DNA of 13,169 nucleotides from Tritrichomonas foetus (taxonomy: Eukaryota; Parabasalia; Tritrichomonadida; Tritrichomonadidae): positions 1-13,169 of the forward strand of contig MLAK01000048.1 of NCBI GenBank assembly GCA_001839685.1, given 5' to 3'. Shown piece by piece: positions 1-7,672 of the stretch. The notes under the pieces were generated by a model. That model saw nothing but the letters and a program-made list of their open reading frames with translations. It did not search any database and had not been told where the DNA came from. Position 1 is the first letter of the stretch. Each line of letters begins with the position of its first letter. Both the position numbers and the translations under genes were made by a program.

Positions 1-1029
1 TGTTTCAAGATCACGATTCATTTCAGAAAACTTGAGAATCATTTCAGCTAATCGCAATTTTTTAGTAATATCATTATTGATATCTTCAAAAGCAACTGAA
101 ATCTCAGCAAGTTTAATTGATTCGGTTTTTCTAAATTTGGCCATTGTATCTTTTAATTCACGGAAATGTAAAGATAGATTTTCTTTTTCTTGTCTAAGAC
201 GATCATTTGATTCTCTTGATTCTCGATCATTACTTCTGAACTTTCTTCTCCAATGTGCAATTTCGGCTGCATTTTTGATAATTTGTTCTTCGTTTAATCT
301 CATTTCTTTTTGTCTTTTTTGATGCTTGGCAAGCATGATATTAAACTGATGCATTTTACTTTCTGTTTTCTTTTTGTATTCTTCATATTTGGTTTTGGAT
401 GCCATAATGACCTGGTTTGTTTGGTTCATCAAATGCATCTTTAGAGTTGTCATCATTTCTTGATTTCTCACTTTTAACGCATCTTCTTCAGTATGAAATT
501 TCGCATCATTATATCTTCTTCGATTATAAAAATCATGATCAATTGCACTTATAATGTGTCTAACATCGGAAACATGCTTGTGATATACAATTTGCGTATT
601 TTCACGGTTCTTATCATATTCTTTTGAAATGATATCAAGCGAATCGTTATACTTATTTTCAATATCATCCAATCGATGATTTGCTAAATCCATTAATAGT
701 TCTAAATTGTGTTTATGAGATCTTAACGCAAAATGATATTGAACTTCACAATCTTGAATCCAGTGCATCAATCTAGAAATAATAGCATCACATCGATCAT
801 TTTGTTTTATATATCCAGCACGTACAGTATCTATGTCTAGTTTTTGAGTTTGTAACTTCTCTTCTGATAAGATTTCTCTCCATTTGTTTTCAACAGCAAC
901 TGAACTCACCCCATCATATTTTTTAAACTCTTTAAACTTTTTGTGGATATCATCTACACGCCTTAGCTTCTCAAGGTCAAGACGATTTGGATCTGGTACT
1001 CTCTTTTTCGCTGTTTTCTTTGCAGGCAT
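1..1029 (-). CDS. DRC2: Dynein regulatory complex subunit 2 (CCDC65-like), 3' end cut by window edge
   Basis: Reading the minus strand from the ATG at 1029 gives 343 uninterrupted codons to base 1, so the C-terminus lies outside the window. DRC2 is a coiled-coil subunit of the nexin-dynein regulatory complex, which links axonemal doublets and controls dynein-driven beating. The protein starts with a basic stretch (MPAKKTAKKR) and is almost wholly charged helix. I recognise family segments: EVQYHFALRSHKHNLELL (about 95-112) followed by HRLDDIENKYN, then DRESRESNDRLRQEKENL (about 268-285), and KKLRLAEMILKFSE near 323-336. These match human CCDC65 as I know it (ALRSH.HN, RES..EN.R.R.EKE, EKILRLAEICRKFE). 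Human CCDC65 is about 480 residues, so roughly 140 may be missing. An in-frame stop at 1042-1044 fixes the start, and a TCATT motif lies 4 nt upstream. It implies a flagellated organism. Confidence 0.88.
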   Translation of the reverse strand, partial: MPAKKTAKKRVPDPNRLDLEKLRRVDDIHKKFKEFKKYDGVSSVAVENKWREILSEEKLQTQKLDIDTVRAGYIKQNDRCDAIISRLMHWIQDCEVQYHFALRSHKHNLELLMDLANHRLDDIENKYNDSLDIISKEYDKNRENTQIVYHKHVSDVRHIISAIDHDFYNRRRYNDAKFHTEEDALKVRNQEMMTTLKMHLMNQTNQVIMASKTKYEEYKKKTESKMHQFNIMLAKHQKRQKEMRLNEEQIIKNAAEIAHWRRKFRSNDRESRESNDRLRQEKENLSLHFRELKDTMAKFRKTESIKLAEISVAFEDINNDITKKLRLAEMILKFSEMNRDLET

Positions 1030-1243
1030 TAATGAAGTCTTTTAAAATAAAAATTTTGCATCACAAATCGGTTTAATAAATAAATTAACGTGAATCACTT
1101 TTAACTTTGTGCATATTTTAATCGTTTAATAAACGTATATGAGATTTACAGATAAAAATGACAAGTCACTCAAAAAAGTAACTCTAACACAAATTTTAAT
1201 ACATCAAAGCAGAAAAACTTTTTGAATAAATTAATATAGGAAA
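1030..1243. promoter_or_regulatory. Divergent intergenic region between DRC2 and the TKL kinase
   Basis: This AT-rich spacer of 214 bp separates two divergently transcribed genes and must hold both promoters. The DRC2 side has a close TCATT. On the kinase side the nearest TCAYW match is TCACT at 1166-1170, which would give a 76-nt leader. That is weaker than the other genes, and I could not assign the kinase start site with confidence. CTCTAACACA at about 1182-1191 slightly resembles a trichomonad intron 3' motif but lacks the AG. Confidence 0.4.
1031..1035 (-). promoter_or_regulatory. Initiator-like TCATT upstream of DRC2
   Basis: Minus-strand TCATT whose A (complement of 1033) would leave a 4-nt 5' UTR before the ATG at 1029. 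It fits the TCA(+1)Y(T/A) initiator known from Trichomonas vaginalis. No transcript evidence is available. Confidence 0.5.
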
Positions 1244-3658
1244 ATGTCTACTCCACCAATTTCATCACTTGTTCCAGAATTACAGCGAATGTGTAATGAA
1301 CTTGAATCATTGTCACATCAAACAGTTGCACACAGAAGAAAATTTCAATTTGTAGTCTCACAATTTCGTCAATTCATTGAAATGTTTGCTAAAAATGCTA
1401 GATCTATACCAATGAGTGATGAGCAAGTTAGTGCATATCGTGAAATTACTGAAATTACAAGAACTTATAAAACTATTTTTAGCTGTAATTTGATGAACTC
1501 CTGGGCTCACAGTGCACTTGAAAATCATTCAAATGTTACAGCATCAGATTTGTGTACAATTGCAACTCGACTACAAGAAATATCAGCATGTTTGGATCCA
1601 CAAGCATCAAAAATGTTTGATCCAGCATCACCACAATGGCTTTCATATCACATTTTAGATTTAAGATCAATTGCTGCTTCTTTTAATCAATTTTTGAATC
1701 AACCAATTCAGAATGGAAAATCCGATTCAACAACAAAATTAATGGCGGAAAGAGTTAAATCAATTAATTCATTTCTTAAAAAGTTTGAAAATGAAGATAT
1801 TGCTCCAGGAGTAAGAGTTTTTTCACCAATTCCAATTCATTACCAAACATGGAGAATTAATCATGCCGATCTATTAGAGAAAAGTGAAATTGGAAGTGGA
1901 GTATCTGCAGTTGTTTATTTTGGAAATTATTTGCCAACAGGTGAGGAGGTTGCAATTAAAAAACTCAAATTCAAAAAGCTAATGGGTCATAAATTAGAAA
2001 CATTTCAAAGAGAATTGTCAATTTTGGCAACAGCAACTCATCCAACAATTTTAAGATTTGTTGGTGCAACAGATACACCACCATTTTGTATTGTGACAGA
2101 ATGGATGCCAAATCAATCTTTATATCATGATATACACAAAAATCGTCTTTTGGATGAAACAAAAAGAACAATTGCTATGTTTGACATTGCAAGAGGCATG
2201 CAATTTCTACATTCACAACAAATCATCCATCGAGATTTGAAATCTTTAAATGTATTAATTGATAAAGATGGATATACAAGAATTTGTGATTTCGGATTCA
2301 GCAGACAAGTTGGAGGGAAAGATGAAATTATGACAAAAAATGTGGGAACTCCACACTGGATGGCACCTGAATTACTTACACAATCCGATTCTTATGATAA
2401 TAAAATAGATGTTTATGCATATGCAATAGTCTTTTGGGAATTATTGACATTAAAACTTCCATATCAAGGATTAGATCCAACACAAATTGTAGCTCAGGTT
2501 ATGATGAATAATATGAGACCTGCTATACCTGCAAGTGCACCAGAAGGATTAGCAAATTTAATTAGTCAATGTTGGGAAAGGGACCCAGTCAATCGTCCAA
2601 CATTTTCAGAAGTTGTCAGATCATTTCGAAGTGGGGATATACTGATACCTAATGCTGATAAAGATGAAGTAATGAGATATATTAATTCCATTGAATGCAC
2701 ACAAGAAGAATGTCAGGCTTTAGAAATTGAATCCCAATTAAATTCATTACCGGACGATCAAGATTCTACAACATTTACAAAACATTTAATTGAGAAATTG
2801 GAAAAAGATGGACCGACAAAAGACATTAATATTTTATATCGTATTTGGGATCATCTAAAAAATTTGAATAATGAAAACTCAGATGAAACTAATATATTAT
2901 ATGCTCGAGGGCTGATATGCCTTTTGAATACTCAATTGAATTCCAAAGCATCAGCTGCTCTTAGATATTTGCCTTCAGATATCCTTGACCATGAAATTAT
3001 AATGAAAACCTTGGAAATATTTCCAACTGGAGATACTGTTGTTGATAACGATCTAATTGTTATTGCATGTAAAAACAATATGGCAGATCAAGCAGCTCTT
3101 CGCGCAATTCAAGTTCCACATTTGAAACTAGCCCTAGAAATATGCGGGCAAAAAGGAGTCGACGAAAGTATCAAAAGCGATATTGTTAATATATGTGTAA
3201 AACTATTAACAAACGCTGATCTTACACTCGTTGTTGCTTGTTTAAGATGTTTAGTTGGACTAAACGAGGCAAGAGCAATTAATATGAAAACTATTTCTTT
3301 ACATATGCAATCAAGAAACCAAACATTAAAATTAGCTGCAGCCGTGGCAGCAGCAGAAATGGCAGTTGAGGGTATTGAACTCTCGACTGATATTATAGAA
3401 ATGTTATCTTTGAAATGGAATGAACCAATTGCTGCGTCAGTTGTAATTTCTGCATGTGATTCACCAAATATTGCGCGACATGTTTTGAATATGTTAAATA
3501 ATGAAACTCCTCCAACCCCCGAAACTATTTTAAGAATTATTACAGTAGCTTCTCGGCATAGTGAATTAAGAGACCAAGTACTTTCAGCATTAACTAATTT
3601 TAAAACAAATCAAACAAATTTAATGAAAGTTGCAAGACAACTTGCTGAAAATCTATAA
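1244..3658 (+). CDS. TKL-family protein kinase with N-terminal helical bundle and C-terminal helical repeats
   Basis: 804 aa without introns. Residues about 5-120 form several amphipathic helices (NELESLSHQTVAHRRKF, then REITEITRTYKTIF and TIATRLQEISACL), resembling the four-helix N-terminal domain of MLKL-type kinases. Residues 120-205 are more helical linker. The kinase domain spans about 208-465: glycine loop GSGVSA at 217-222, VAIKK with the beta-3 lysine K239, alpha-C glutamate E257, HRDLKSLN at 329-336 (D331, N336), DFG at 349-351 and GTPHWMAPE at 368-376. The last two motifs are typical of tyrosine-kinase-like Ser/Thr kinases. All catalytic residues are present, so it should be active. 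From about 505 to 804 runs an alpha-helical, leucine- and alanine-rich region consistent with ARM/HEAT-type repeats, probably a binding scaffold. It converges with the PTEN-like gene 119 bp away. The kinase call is very secure; the N- and C-terminal assignments are by pattern only. Confidence 0.93.
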   Translation: MSTPPISSLVPELQRMCNELESLSHQTVAHRRKFQFVVSQFRQFIEMFAKNARSIPMSDEQVSAYREITEITRTYKTIFSCNLMNSWAHSALENHSNVTASDLCTIATRLQEISACLDPQASKMFDPASPQWLSYHILDLRSIAASFNQFLNQPIQNGKSDSTTKLMAERVKSINSFLKKFENEDIAPGVRVFSPIPIHYQTWRINHADLLEKSEIGSGVSAVVYFGNYLPTGEEVAIKKLKFKKLMGHKLETFQRELSILATATHPTILRFVGATDTPPFCIVTEWMPNQSLYHDIHKNRLLDETKRTIAMFDIARGMQFLHSQQIIHRDLKSLNVLIDKDGYTRICDFGFSRQVGGKDEIMTKNVGTPHWMAPELLTQSDSYDNKIDVYAYAIVFWELLTLKLPYQGLDPTQIVAQVMMNNMRPAIPASAPEGLANLISQCWERDPVNRPTFSEVVRSFRSGDILIPNADKDEVMRYINSIECTQEECQALEIESQLNSLPDDQDSTTFTKHLIEKLEKDGPTKDINILYRIWDHLKNLNNENSDETNILYARGLICLLNTQLNSKASAALRYLPSDILDHEIIMKTLEIFPTGDTVVDNDLIVIACKNNMADQAALRAIQVPHLKLALEICGQKGVDESIKSDIVNICVKLLTNADLTLVVACLRCLVGLNEARAINMKTISLHMQSRNQTLKLAAAVAAAEMAVEGIELSTDIIEMLSLKWNEPIAASVVISACDSPNIARHVLNMLNNETPPTPETILRIITVASRHSELRDQVLSALTNFKTNQTNLMKVARQLAENL

Positions 3659-3777
3659 TTTTATTTAGTTAGATATATGTAAAGCCTTTATGTTGATTTT
3701 GTTATTCAGCACAAATTTTTTCTTCTTTATAAATATTAATATTCAAAGTATAAAATAAATAAAGTAAAAATTTTATT
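3659..3777. terminator. Shared 3' region of convergent genes with poly(A)-signal-like motifs on both strands
   Basis: Only 119 bp separate the two stop codons. On the plus strand AATAAA occurs at 3754-3759 and 3758-3763, serving the kinase transcript. On the minus strand AATAAA at 3772-3777 directly abuts the TGA stop of the PTEN-like gene. The kinase signals lie almost at the end of the opposite coding region, so the two transcripts probably overlap tail to tail. Confidence 0.45.
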
Positions 3778-4884
3778 TCAAACATTAATCGATTCTATCA
3801 TATCGATATTCGGTGATAAAGGCATTGCAGGTGGAGTTGCCTGCATATGTCTTCTTTGTTGTGTTAAAATTGACCGAGTTCTTTTTATTTCTGAATAACA
3901 AAGTGGAATTTGATCATTATCAAGGGATTCTAGTGGTTCCAAAACACATTCGAAATGAATCTCTGGTGAATACTTTTTATTTCCTTTATGTGGTCCATCA
4001 AGTTCATTACTCGAATATGCTAGTAAATTACCTTCAATAAATGAAGAATTATGAGTTGATCTTAAAACTTCTTTTAATCCAGATTTGGATTTTGCTTCAA
4101 ATAACTTGATGGTAAAGTCACCACAAACTGTTAAAGACATATTATATTCCAGATCTTGACCAGCTTGATACTTAATTTCACCGAACCAGGATGAATTGTA
4201 GATAACATCAAATGATAAATCAAATATAATTAAAACAGGTCGATAACTTTGTCCATTAAGCGGATCTGTTATGGAAATTTTCAATATTTTTCTATTTCTT
4301 TGAATTGGTGGAGTATTAGGCTCAATATTATTCTGCTTACAATAACTTAAATGCCTTTCAATATAATAAACATATCTAATTTGTGAAGGCATTTTCACTC
4401 CCGATCCTGTTCCAGTTCGAATATAAGAAAAATGAGAAAGTGCAGTTTGTGCATCTTTTTGAATACCTTCATACATTAATGCACATGAAATAACTGTTCC
4501 AGTTCTGCCCATTCCAGCCAAACAATGGACAGCAATTACATTACTTGGATCTTCAAGTAACCATTCATGAATGGAGTTTAAAATCTTTATAAGGGTATTA
4601 AAAGGTGGAGCATGATGATCTGGAAATGGATAATCTTCAACTGGACCATTAAAAATTGATTCATGGTAAGGAGTTTCAGTTAGATTGTATACTTTATAAT
4701 GACCTTCGAAATTTTCATCAAGGAATTTTGTTACTTCTTTGGCAGGATTTCGATATGATGATTCAAAGCCAGTTGATGGAAATCCCATTGCTATGATTCG
4801 CTGACTGATTAAAGCCAGGTCTAAATCATACTTGTCGTCATTATAGCGAATCTTATCTTTTGAAACAAGCTTCCGAAACATCAT
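3778..4884 (-). CDS. PTEN-like lipid/dual-specificity phosphatase with C2 domain
   Basis: 368 aa, close to the 403 of human PTEN. The N-terminus KLVSKDKIRYNDDKYDLDL aligns with PTEN's membrane-binding start, followed by IIAMGFPSTGFESSYRN. The phosphatase domain runs to about 185: WPD-loop aspartate D89 in FPDHHAPP, P-loop HCLAGMGRTG at 120-129 with C121 and R127, and VKMPSQIRYVYY at 163-174 as the TI-loop end. A C2 domain follows at about 197-318, with VCGDFTIKLFE (253-263) matching PTEN's VCGD segment. The tail of about 50 residues is Pro- and Arg-containing. The family removes the 3-phosphate from PI(3,4,5)P3 and opposes PI3-kinase. Here PTEN's P-loop lysines K125 and K128 are replaced by L122 and M125, and the TI-loop KK is lost, so substrate preference may differ. 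Two ATGs open the ORF (4884, 4881); I took the first. Confidence 0.93.
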   Translation of the reverse strand: MMFRKLVSKDKIRYNDDKYDLDLALISQRIIAMGFPSTGFESSYRNPAKEVTKFLDENFEGHYKVYNLTETPYHESIFNGPVEDYPFPDHHAPPFNTLIKILNSIHEWLLEDPSNVIAVHCLAGMGRTGTVISCALMYEGIQKDAQTALSHFSYIRTGTGSGVKMPSQIRYVYYIERHLSYCKQNNIEPNTPPIQRNRKILKISITDPLNGQSYRPVLIIFDLSFDVIYNSSWFGEIKYQAGQDLEYNMSLTVCGDFTIKLFEAKSKSGLKEVLRSTHNSSFIEGNLLAYSSNELDGPHKGNKKYSPEIHFECVLEPLESLDNDQIPLCYSEIKRTRSILTQQRRHMQATPPAMPLSPNIDMIESINV

Positions 4885-4911
4885 TTTTTCTATATTTTTA
4901 AAAAATAATAA

Positions 4912-4916
4912 AATGA
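4912..4916 (-). promoter_or_regulatory. Initiator-like TCATT upstream of the PTEN-like gene
   Basis: Minus-strand TCATT with its A at 4914 would give a 30-nt 5' UTR before the ATG at 4884. It fits the trichomonad initiator consensus. Confidence 0.4.
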
Positions 4917-5117
4917 GATCAAGATGTATTTAATGAATTCAAAAATTGAAGAAGAAAAGGTTAAAATTGAAGGATATCGTCATTATTTTTTCCATTGAAA
5001 GCTAATGCCATTCAAATTTGAGATGATGTGTCATAAAAAAATGAATTTGTTAGATTGTCATTCATAAAGACCAAACAAACGATTTTTAATATTTGATGGG
5101 TGAGATATTACCAACGT

Positions 5118-5157
5118 AAAAATAGAAATCGTAATATTGTATATAGTTTCTATTTTT
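5118..5157. repeat. Perfect 11-bp inverted repeat, 18-nt loop
   Basis: AAAAATAGAAA at 5118-5128 is the exact reverse complement of TTTCTATTTTT at 5147-5157. A hairpin of this AT content could arise by chance in DNA this AT-rich. It lies mid-way in a divergent promoter region. Confidence 0.6.
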
Positions 5158-5633
5158 CTATTTGCTTACCCTACAAAAAGAATGTGAAAATCATTATTCA
5201 CTAATGCAATGAATATCGATATTTTTTTTAATTTTGCATAATATAACCAAAAAAATCATCAGATAAAATTTTGTTAGCATTGTAAATTCAATTTCCATAA
5301 TATGTGGTTGAATTGATGATAAAATTGTCACAATAAAAAGAAATAATAATGTGGTTAAGTTATGAAACATAACACAAGAGTATTTGTGGTATCAAAGATT
5401 CCCTAAAAATCGAAAAAAGAAAAGATTCATTGATGGAAAATAATACAAATGAATTTCTTTGGACATATCAGTAATATGATATCACCATATAACAATAAGT
5501 GTTCAACAATGTTCGAATTATTCGAAGAAAATACCCTCCAACTTATTAAAAACGTTTTTCTGATAAGTTCTCTAATTCACCAAAATCCCAAACGGAAAAA
5601 ATTATTCAAAAAGTTTGCCTAAGGTGAAATTAA

Positions 5634-5638
5634 TCATT
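5634..5638 (+). promoter_or_regulatory. Initiator-like TCATT upstream of the 151-aa gene
   Basis: TCATT with its A at 5636 would leave only 7 nt before the ATG at 5643. An in-frame TAA at 5631-5633 also excludes any upstream start. Confidence 0.55.
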
Positions 5639-5642
5639 TCAA

Positions 5643-6098
5643 ATGGACTTAGAATCTTTTCACGAAGCGCTTAGACGTTGGCTTCCTCCTGGATATAGCC
5701 TGCCAAAAGTTGAATACAAAATCTCCTATCCTCGTGTTGGCCTCAAAAAGTACAGCATCGACGCAGTTGACGATCTCCTCGACCAAATGCAAGCAATGGG
5801 CCCCGTTCTTGCCCACAATATGCAATTCACAAGCGGACTAAACAATCCTGTGCCTTGCTCGTCAGTCGACCAGAACTTCTTCTTCTACAAATATCAGGGA
5901 ATCAAATTTACCGAGCCTCTCCCAAAGCTGAAGCCAGAAGAAGTTGGCAATATCAACCCGCCCGATATCAAATACATTGTTAGGTTTGACGCCGCAGGAC
6001 GTTTGCAAAAGAAACTCGCCCGCCCCGATGTGCATGGATATACCGATCCATTCAAAATAGTTATAAATCGCCGATACACGAGGAAAAAGAAAACATGA
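5643..6098 (+). CDS. Small basic protein of unknown function, codon use unlike neighbours
   Basis: 151 aa; I do not recognise the family. There is no signal peptide or membrane segment. The protein is rich in Pro, Tyr, Phe and Lys, with short hydrophobic or aromatic stretches separated by prolines (WLPPGYSLPKVEYK near 14-27, NFFFYKYQGIKF at about 78-89) and a strongly basic end (RRYTRKKKT). That looks more like an extended binding protein than an enzyme. The reading frame uses many C-ending codons and is visibly richer in GC than its flanks, a pattern often linked with high expression. The start is well supported by an in-frame stop just upstream and a TCATT 7 nt before the ATG. A structural or cytoskeletal role, such as lining flagellar microtubules, is possible but is guesswork. 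Confidence 0.8.
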   Translation: MDLESFHEALRRWLPPGYSLPKVEYKISYPRVGLKKYSIDAVDDLLDQMQAMGPVLAHNMQFTSGLNNPVPCSSVDQNFFFYKYQGIKFTEPLPKLKPEEVGNINPPDIKYIVRFDAAGRLQKKLARPDVHGYTDPFKIVINRRYTRKKKT

Positions 6099-6637
6099 TT
6101 TGGAAGACCACCAGTGGGACTAAAGGAAAATAGGATTTGATGAAAAAAATATTGACTGATAGAAAAAGTGAAGATATTTAACTTTTTCAATGGATTCAAT
6201 AAATTCTCTGAAATTTGATGCATTCATTTTATTTCACTATTCATAGATCACGTAAAGTTCTCAAACATAATTAACGGGCTATATTTCTCCTCAATTTAGT
6301 AGTGTATTCAATTATTTGTTTTCATGAGCTTTCACATGATAAAAATGACATCATGCAAATTACTTTTACATTTATTGCCTTGGCCAGCTTCGATGCTGAG
6401 TTGATAATAAAAAACGATAAAAAGGTTAGATATGATCCAAAAAGACCAAGATCATTTGAATATCACCAAAAATGAGCAAACATATTACCAAATAAGACAA
6501 ATTGTATAAGACAACATGAATATATGTTCACACTCTATCGATTATTGAAATTCTATCAAATTAATTCAATAATTAAATTGAAAAAATTCTAAGAAATCTT
6601 GATCGCTAACTTTCAAAAATTTTAGTTCATTTTTTTG
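6099..6637. other. Intergenic spacer, no gene seen
   Basis: This 539-bp spacer separates two tandem plus-strand genes. It is AT-rich, with stops in every frame and no RNA gene I can recognise. A TAAA at about 27 nt past the upstream stop could serve 3' end formation. The initiator-like TCATT of the next gene sits at its right end. Confidence 0.55.
6627..6631 (+). promoter_or_regulatory. Initiator-like TCATT upstream of the TBC-like gene
   Basis: TCATT with its A at 6629 would give a 9-nt 5' UTR before the ATG at 6638. This favours the ATG over the TTG at 6635 as the start. Confidence 0.5.
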
Positions 6638-7672
6638 ATGGTCGAGAAGTTTCCAACAGAGCAGCAAGTTGCTGATGCCTTGTATGAATGCAGTGGTGAT
6701 ATATTCAATATGGTTGATGTTCTCAGATTCCTTAATAACAACGATCTCAATAAAGATAATGCAATTCGCTTTATTTGCTATTTAATTGGACTCAAAATCA
6801 TGCCAGTTGAACGACCAAATTGGATTCCAACTATTTTAAAGATAGGAAATTATTACAACAGTGTTATTAGCAGGTATTTTGAAGATTGCTTTAATGAGCC
6901 GTTATTTGCAGTTAAAGAAGAAGCGGCCAAAAATATAGAAAAAGTTGTACATGAGAAATTTGAATGGTGTATGGGATTTGGTTATCAATTGAAAATCGAA
7001 CCATTTTACATCAAAGATGCTGAACTTAGAGTCAAAAGGATGTTTGCTGTTTATACATTAGAAGTACCTAATTTTGAATATTTACCTGAATACAGTCTCT
7101 TTGCATATGCTTCATATTTGATTTCACTTCTTTTTGCAATAAAGGCTGGATTGCATCCATACTTTGCTGAAGCTGTTGGCTACAGAATTTTTCTTGCCCT
7201 TGTTAAAATTAACAAGCACAATCGTCAATTATTAGAAATGAAATACACTGAAGATCATTTTAACAAGTTTGATGATCTTTTCACATATTTTGCAAAAGAT
7301 ACCAAAAAGAAAATGGAAGAAGCAAAGATTGATTATCATCGATTAATTTGGCATTGGGAAAACACACTTTATACAGATGAACATATGCCAATCAACTTAT
7401 TACTCATCTGGGATCATATGTTTTTCCATGTAGATGAATTTCAATTCTTTATGCGGTTTTTACATGTTTCACACTTAAGACAAATGGAGAAAGCAGGAAT
7501 TAATTTTGCATCTAAGGAAAGCATGGAATCAATGCCTTGGAATGCAGTGGAATTAATGAAAGATTGCGATGACATCATGGAACAGGATGTTGGACGAGTC
7601 AAATTCAACTACTGGACATTGTGCCCATGCTATAATTTGTGCCCATCATTGAGAAAATTCAAGCGATTTTAG
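6638..7672 (+). CDS. TBC (Rab-GAP-like) domain protein, probably without GAP finger residues
   Basis: 344 aa from the ATG at 6638; the open frame extends one codon upstream through a TTG. The C-terminal half of a TBC domain is visible: FDDLFTYFAK (211-220), then IWHWENTLYTDEHMPINLLL (237-256) and IWDHMFF (257-263). These match the family pattern in which a W..tLF...lp.....iWD helix pair closes the domain. Upstream, YIKDAELRVKRMF (124-136) and EYSLFAYASYL (151-161) occupy the places of the catalytic IxxDxxR and YxQ motifs but lack the proper spacing and the glutamine. TBC proteins normally speed GTP hydrolysis by Rab GTPases in membrane traffic; this one may only bind. The N-terminal 100 residues are unassigned helices. 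The end is Cys-rich (CPCYNLCP) and basic. The stop is followed at once by ATAAAG, and AATAAA lies at 7700-7705. Confidence 0.78.
   Translation: MVEKFPTEQQVADALYECSGDIFNMVDVLRFLNNNDLNKDNAIRFICYLIGLKIMPVERPNWIPTILKIGNYYNSVISRYFEDCFNEPLFAVKEEAAKNIEKVVHEKFEWCMGFGYQLKIEPFYIKDAELRVKRMFAVYTLEVPNFEYLPEYSLFAYASYLISLLFAIKAGLHPYFAEAVGYRIFLALVKINKHNRQLLEMKYTEDHFNKFDDLFTYFAKDTKKKMEEAKIDYHRLIWHWENTLYTDEHMPINLLLIWDHMFFHVDEFQFFMRFLHVSHLRQMEKAGINFASKESMESMPWNAVELMKDCDDIMEQDVGRVKFNYWTLCPCYNLCPSLRKFKRF

Larger units (their letters stand above)
4885..5642. other. Divergent intergenic region, no gene seen
   Basis: This AT-rich stretch lies between the starts of the PTEN-like gene and the small plus-strand gene. 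All frames are broken by frequent stops and I see no tRNA-like or other RNA-like element. It holds an 11-bp inverted repeat (5118-5157), a doubled TTCGAA (5512-5517 and 5521-5526) and the two initiator-like motifs at its ends. Confidence 0.6.

Noticed and set aside
32..322. Plus-strand 96-codon open frame at the left end
   Set aside because: It lies opposite the DRC2 coding frame, which reads through the whole segment with clear family similarity; it is a shadow.
1180..1195. CTAACACA resembling the branch/acceptor motif of trichomonad introns
   Set aside because: It lacks the terminal AG, and the kinase frame begins cleanly downstream with its own N-terminal domain.
5512..5526. Doubled TTCGAA resembling a heat-shock element
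   Set aside because: The spacing between GAA and TTC blocks does not fit the regular 5-bp register of heat-shock elements.
6635..6637. TTG as start of the TBC-like gene
   Set aside because: A eukaryotic gene should use the adjacent ATG at 6638, and the TCATT spacing fits it.
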